From NCBI GenBank assembly GCA_017630995.1, contig JAGBUD010000112.1:1-9354 (forward strand): 9,354 nucleotides of DNA. Direction: 5' to 3'. Origin of the DNA: Clostridia bacterium. GTDB taxonomy: Bacteria; Bacillota_A; Clostridia; Oscillospirales; CAG-272. This document shows, piece after piece, positions 7,249 to 9,354 of this stretch. The notes beneath the pieces were generated by a model, which ran no database searches, was not told the origin of the DNA, and saw only the letters and a list, made by a program, of their open reading frames with translations. Within the stretch, counting starts at the first letter, position 1. Each line of letters opens with the position of its first letter. A program made the position numbers and the translations under genes.

Positions 7249-7946
7249 TGAAGTTTATAAATTACGCCCACAGAGGCGCAAGCACGTATTGCCCCGAAAA
7301 CACTATGCTTTCGTTTTACACGGGTGTTTATATGGGCGCTAACGGAATTGAAACCGACGTGCAGAGAACAAAGGACGGAATTTTAGTTCTTTTCCACGAT
7401 GACACCATTACCCGTGTAACAGGAAAAGAGGGCAAAATATCCGATTATACCTATGAGGAGCTTTTGACGTTTGACGTAAACACGGGCGCTCTTTCGGATA
7501 AAATACCCACGTTTGAGTCCTTTCTCCGTGCGTTTTCGCACTTTGACTTGACCTTTGCGATAGAGCTTAAGGTTGCCGACGTTGAGAAGGATACCGCAGA
7601 CCTCATTTTTAAATACGGTCTTGAGGATAGGGTTGTAATCACATCGTTTTCGTTTGATTATATAAAGAAGATGAAAGAAATTGCCCCCCAACTCCGTATC
7701 GGATATCTGACCTCAAAAACAGACGAAGAAACAACGCGCAGCCTTCTTGAGCTTGGTGCGTATGAGATTTGTCCTAAAGCGGAAACGATTACATCAGAGC
7801 TTGTCGAGTATTGGCATTCGCTCGGTCTTGGAGTGCGAGCGTGGGGTGTGTTCAACACCGACATTATGAAAATGGCATTCGACCTCGGAGTTGACGGAAT
7901 GACCGTTAATTTCCCCGATAAGCTTGTTTGCCTTATGAATTCATAA
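7248..7946 (+). CDS. Glycerophosphodiester phosphodiesterase (UgpQ-like, cytosolic)
   Basis: The enzyme hydrolyses glycerophosphodiesters (deacylated phospholipids, possibly teichoic-acid fragments) to glycerol 3-phosphate and an alcohol. The 232-residue protein is a compact GDPD TIM barrel. It shows A-H-R-G at 7-10 (His8, Arg9), E-N at 17-18, E-T-D at 35-37 (metal ligands Glu35, Asp37), the catalytic F-H-D-D at 49-52 (His50), I-E-L-K at 105-108 (Glu106, Lys108), V-R-A-W-G-V at 196-201 and D-G-M-T-V-N-F-P-D at 216-224. All expected catalytic residues are present. There is no signal peptide or membrane segment, so it should act in the cytoplasm. The ATG at 7248 shares its A with the gdhA stop (TAATG), and only a weak AAGG (7235-7238) precedes it, so translation is probably coupled to gdhA. 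The link to GDH is not explained by a known pathway. Confidence 0.93.
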   Translation: MKFINYAHRGASTYCPENTMLSFYTGVYMGANGIETDVQRTKDGILVLFHDDTITRVTGKEGKISDYTYEELLTFDVNTGALSDKIPTFESFLRAFSHFDLTFAIELKVADVEKDTADLIFKYGLEDRVVITSFSFDYIKKMKEIAPQLRIGYLTSKTDEETTRSLLELGAYEICPKAETITSELVEYWHSLGLGVRAWGVFNTDIMKMAFDLGVDGMTVNFPDKLVCLMNS

Positions 7947-7958
7947 CGCTAAACTAAA

Positions 7959-8018
7959 ACAGGCAGAAAAAGAGCAGACATACAAGATTAATCCTGTGTG
8001 TTTGCTCTTTCTGTTTGT
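7959..8018 (+). repeat. Long imperfect inverted repeat after the phosphodiesterase gene
   Basis: 7959-7980 pairs with 7999-8018. All 20 bases of the right arm can pair (including several G-U pairs) if a two-A bulge is allowed in the left arm; the loop is 18 bases. It starts 12 bases after the TAA (7944-7946). There is no T-run after it, so it may be a transcript-stabilising 3' hairpin or a poor terminator of the gdhA operon rather than a classic terminator. Confidence 0.55.
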
Positions 8019-8028
8019 AATATGGGTT

Positions 8029-8045
8029 TGGGCTTAGCCCATTTT
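8029..8045 (+). repeat. Short hairpin followed by TTTT
   Basis: TGGGC (8029-8033) and GCCCA (8037-8041) form a five-base stem with a TTA loop, followed by TTTT (8042-8045). It might act as a weak terminator of the gdhA operon, but the stem is short. Confidence 0.3.
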
Positions 8046-8078
8046 GCATTTGTCCGGTCAAATGCGATGCTCGCATTT
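8046..8078. repeat. Overlapping, mutually exclusive hairpins
   Basis: GCATTTG (8046-8052) pairs perfectly with CAAATGC (8059-8065) across a six-base loop. AAATGCGA (8060-8067) pairs perfectly with TCGCATTT (8071-8078) across TGC. Both stems need the middle AAATGC at 8060-8065, so only one can form at a time. No T-run follows the second stem. Confidence 0.6.
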
Positions 8079-8157
8079 AGCGGTGTTTTCAAATTCTCCG
8101 TTAAGGACATCACGCTAAGAGCCAAGCTATTTTTGTTTTTAAGAGTCGAGCTTTTAT

Positions 8158-8191
8158 CTCACAAGAAGGAAGCTTTTTTCTATTGCGTGAG
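8158..8191. repeat. CTCAC/GTGAG stem enclosing an inner hairpin
   Basis: CTCAC (8158-8162) and GTGAG (8187-8191) can close a stem around an inner inverted repeat, AGAAGGA against TTTTTCT, with an AGCT loop (inner pairing includes G-U). It is near the right end of the structured gap. Confidence 0.35.
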
Positions 8192-8236
8192 CGAGCCTTT
8201 ATTTTATAAGAGGGAAGAATAATTTGCGTATTTATC

Positions 8237-8276
8237 AAAAAAAGGCGCACCCGTGCAGCATTTTACGGGTGCGCTT
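8237..8276 (-). terminator. Rho-independent terminator of fba
   Basis: Read leftward, a perfect 10-bp GC-rich stem (8274-8265 with 8054-equivalent arm 8254-8245), extendable by a G-U and an A-U pair, closes a 10-base loop. It is followed by seven T on the minus strand (AAAAAAA at 8237-8243). It lies about 15 bases past the fba stop. Confidence 0.92.
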
Positions 8277-8291
8277 AACTGTTTTTTAGAA

Positions 8292-9251
8292 TTAAAGAGT
8301 TCCGGAAGAGCCAAGAACGTTAACGATCTTGTGGCGAACCATTTTCTTAACTTCTTCTCTTGCAACCTTGAGATATTCTCTGGGGTCGAATGCTTCGGGT
8401 TTAGCATCGAAAACTCTGCGGATACCTGCGGTCATCGCAAGTCTGATATCGGAGTCGATGTTTATCTTACAAACAGCCATTTTAGCTGCCTGGCGAAGCT
8501 GCTCCTCGGGAATGCCAACTGCGTCGGGAAGCTTACCGCCGAGAGCGTTTATTTCAGCAACGCACTCGTGAGCAACGGAGGATGCGCCGTGAAGAACGAT
8601 GGGGAAGCCGGGAAGTCTCTTTCCAACCTCTTCAAGAATGTCAAAGCGAAGCGGAGGGGGAACGAGGATTCCGTTTTCGTTTCTGGTGCACTGCTTGGGA
8701 GTGAACTTGTATGCACCGTGGGAGGTACCGATAGAAATTGCAAGAGAGTCAACGCCAGTGCGGGTAACGAACTCTTCAACCTCCTCGGGCTTTGTGTATG
8801 AGGAATGCTCTGCAACAACGTCGTCCTCAACGCCTGCAAGAACGCCGAGCTCACCCTCAACAACAACGCCGTGTGCGTGAGCATATTCAACAACCTTCTT
8901 TGTAAGTGCGATGTTATCCTCAAAGCTGTGGTGAGAGCCGTCGATCATAACCGAGGTAAATCCGCCGTCAATGCAGGATTTGCAAATATCAAAATCTGCG
9001 CCGTGGTCAAGGTGAAGTGCAAAATCGATTCCGCTATCTTCAACAGCGGCTTTTGCAAGACCCATAAGGTATGCGTGCTTTGCATACTTACGTGCGCCCG
9101 CAGAAACCTGAAGAATAACGGGGGACTTTTCCTCAGCAGCAGCTTCGGTGATTGCTTGAATTATCTCCATGTTGTTAATGTTGAAAGCTCCGATGGCATA
9201 TCCGCCGGCATAAGCTTTCTCGAACATTTCTTTCGTTGTTACAAGTGCCAT
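8292..9251 (-). CDS. fba: Class II fructose-1,6-bisphosphate aldolase
   Basis: This cytosolic zinc enzyme of glycolysis and gluconeogenesis cleaves fructose 1,6-bisphosphate to DHAP and glyceraldehyde 3-phosphate. The 319-residue protein shows N-I-N-N-M-E at 24-29, H-L-D-H-G at 80-84 (general acid Asp82, zinc ligand His83), D-G-S-H-H-S at 104-109, V-E-G-E-L-G at 131-136, G-T-S-H-G-A-Y-K-F at 175-183 (zinc ligand His178), V-L-H-G-A-S-S at 219-225 (zinc ligand His221) and N-I-D-S-D at 264-268, the DHAP phosphate/substrate motif. Spacing resembles the class IIB aldolases of anaerobes. The start is the ATG at 9251, not the frame-opening codon at 9305: AAGGAG (9264-9259) sits seven bases upstream and M-A-L-V begins the conserved domain. 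It is a single-gene unit with its own promoter and terminator. A tagatose-bisphosphate aldolase of the same family cannot be fully excluded. Confidence 0.96.
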   Translation of the reverse strand: MALVTTKEMFEKAYAGGYAIGAFNINNMEIIQAITEAAAEEKSPVILQVSAGARKYAKHAYLMGLAKAAVEDSGIDFALHLDHGADFDICKSCIDGGFTSVMIDGSHHSFEDNIALTKKVVEYAHAHGVVVEGELGVLAGVEDDVVAEHSSYTKPEEVEEFVTRTGVDSLAISIGTSHGAYKFTPKQCTRNENGILVPPPLRFDILEEVGKRLPGFPIVLHGASSVAHECVAEINALGGKLPDAVGIPEEQLRQAAKMAVCKINIDSDIRLAMTAGIRRVFDAKPEAFDPREYLKVAREEVKKMVRHKIVNVLGSSGTL

Positions 9252-9258
9252 TTTATAT

Positions 9259-9264
9259 CTCCTT
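9259..9264 (-). promoter_or_regulatory. fba ribosome binding site
   Basis: AAGGAG on the minus strand, seven bases before the ATG at 9251. It settles the start and removes 18 spurious N-terminal residues of the longer open frame. Confidence 0.85.
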
Positions 9265-9289
9265 GAATTTTTTTTACTTTCTTGCCTTG

Positions 9290-9305
9290 TTGCGCGTGTG
9301 CGCAA
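9290..9305 (-). promoter_or_regulatory. Perfect inverted repeat in fba leader
   Basis: The + strand reads TTGCGC (9290-9295), GTGT, GCGCAA (9300-9305): a perfect six-base palindrome with a four-base spacer. It is 12 bases inside the predicted fba transcript (start near 9317). It could be an operator for a dimeric repressor or an RNA hairpin. No T-run follows it directly, so it is not a simple terminator. Confidence 0.5.
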
Positions 9306-9323
9306 ACATAAAATACCTTATAT

Positions 9324-9352
9324 ATTATATCTTTTTATTGTGCCATTGTCAA
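9324..9352 (-). promoter_or_regulatory. Consensus sigma-A promoter of fba
   Basis: Read leftward, a perfect TTGACA (9352-9347), a 17-base spacer and a perfect TATAAT (9329-9324). The predicted start is near 9317, giving a leader of about 66 bases. A full consensus fits the high expression expected for a glycolytic enzyme. Confidence 0.85.
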
Positions 9353-9354
9353 TC

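Larger units (their letters stand above)
7947..8236. other. 290-base gene-poor region dense in inverted repeats
   Basis: This lies between the convergent phosphodiesterase and fba genes. It holds several inverted repeats (annotated separately), plus TTAGCG/CGCTAA (8077-8082 with 8113-8118). An open frame from GTG 7998 (in-frame ATG 8022) to TAA 8222 would give up to 74 residues, but it has no ribosome binding site and no recognisable domain, so I do not call it a gene. No convincing promoter was seen on either strand. It could be a folded 3' untranslated region of the gdhA operon, a small RNA, or a dispersed intergenic repeat element. Confidence 0.5.

Noticed and set aside
7947..8291. Insertion sequence or integron-like element in the gap
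   Set aside because: No transposase, no matching terminal inverted repeats at the ends and no target-site duplication could be seen.
8253..8801. 182-residue + strand frame opposite fba
   Set aside because: It begins inside the fba terminator loop and is antisense to conserved aldolase codons; no support of its own.
8805..9266. 153-residue + strand frame opposite the fba 5' half
   Set aside because: Antisense shadow of fba.

Overview
The window looks like a chromosomal piece from an uncultured, probably gut-associated member of Bacillota (class Clostridia). The evidence is indirect. It has AGGAG-type ribosome binding sites, sigma-A style promoters, a glutamate dehydrogenase with the coenzyme-site residues known from Clostridium symbiosum, and a giant MBG/YDG-repeat surface protein of a kind common in such genomes. 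I cannot name a genus from the sequence alone.

Layout. Positions 1-4307 (+) hold the 3' part of a very large repeat protein. The frame is open through the left edge, so the N-terminus lies outside the window. What remains is 16 consecutive MBG/YDG-type repeats and nothing else. A strong terminator (4325-4361) closes it. Convergent to it, 4335-5750 (-) encodes a 14-helix polysaccharide/oligosaccharide flippase, and the terminator hairpin overlaps the last codons and stop of this gene. The 148-base gap 5751-5898 carries two back-to-back promoters, leftward for the flippase and rightward for gdhA. The gdhA gene (5899-7248, +) and a cytosolic glycerophosphodiester phosphodiesterase gene (7248-7946, +) overlap by one base (TAATG) and form a two-gene operon. 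The gap 7947-8236 has no convincing gene but is dense in inverted repeats. Convergent from the right, fba (8292-9251, -) encodes class II fructose-bisphosphate aldolase. It has a consensus promoter, a hairpin in its leader and a classic terminator.

How the genes work together. gdhA, the phosphodiesterase and fba are central-metabolism genes: glutamate to 2-oxoglutarate, glycerophosphodiesters to glycerol 3-phosphate, and the DHAP/G3P-consuming or -producing aldolase step. They share no obvious pathway beyond triose phosphates. The repeat protein and flippase both concern the cell surface, but they are convergent, not co-transcribed.

I found no clear undescribed system. The items most worth checking are the structured intergenic region 7959-8191 with mutually exclusive hairpins, the two interleaved repeat subclasses of the giant protein, and its lack of any C-terminal cell-wall anchor.
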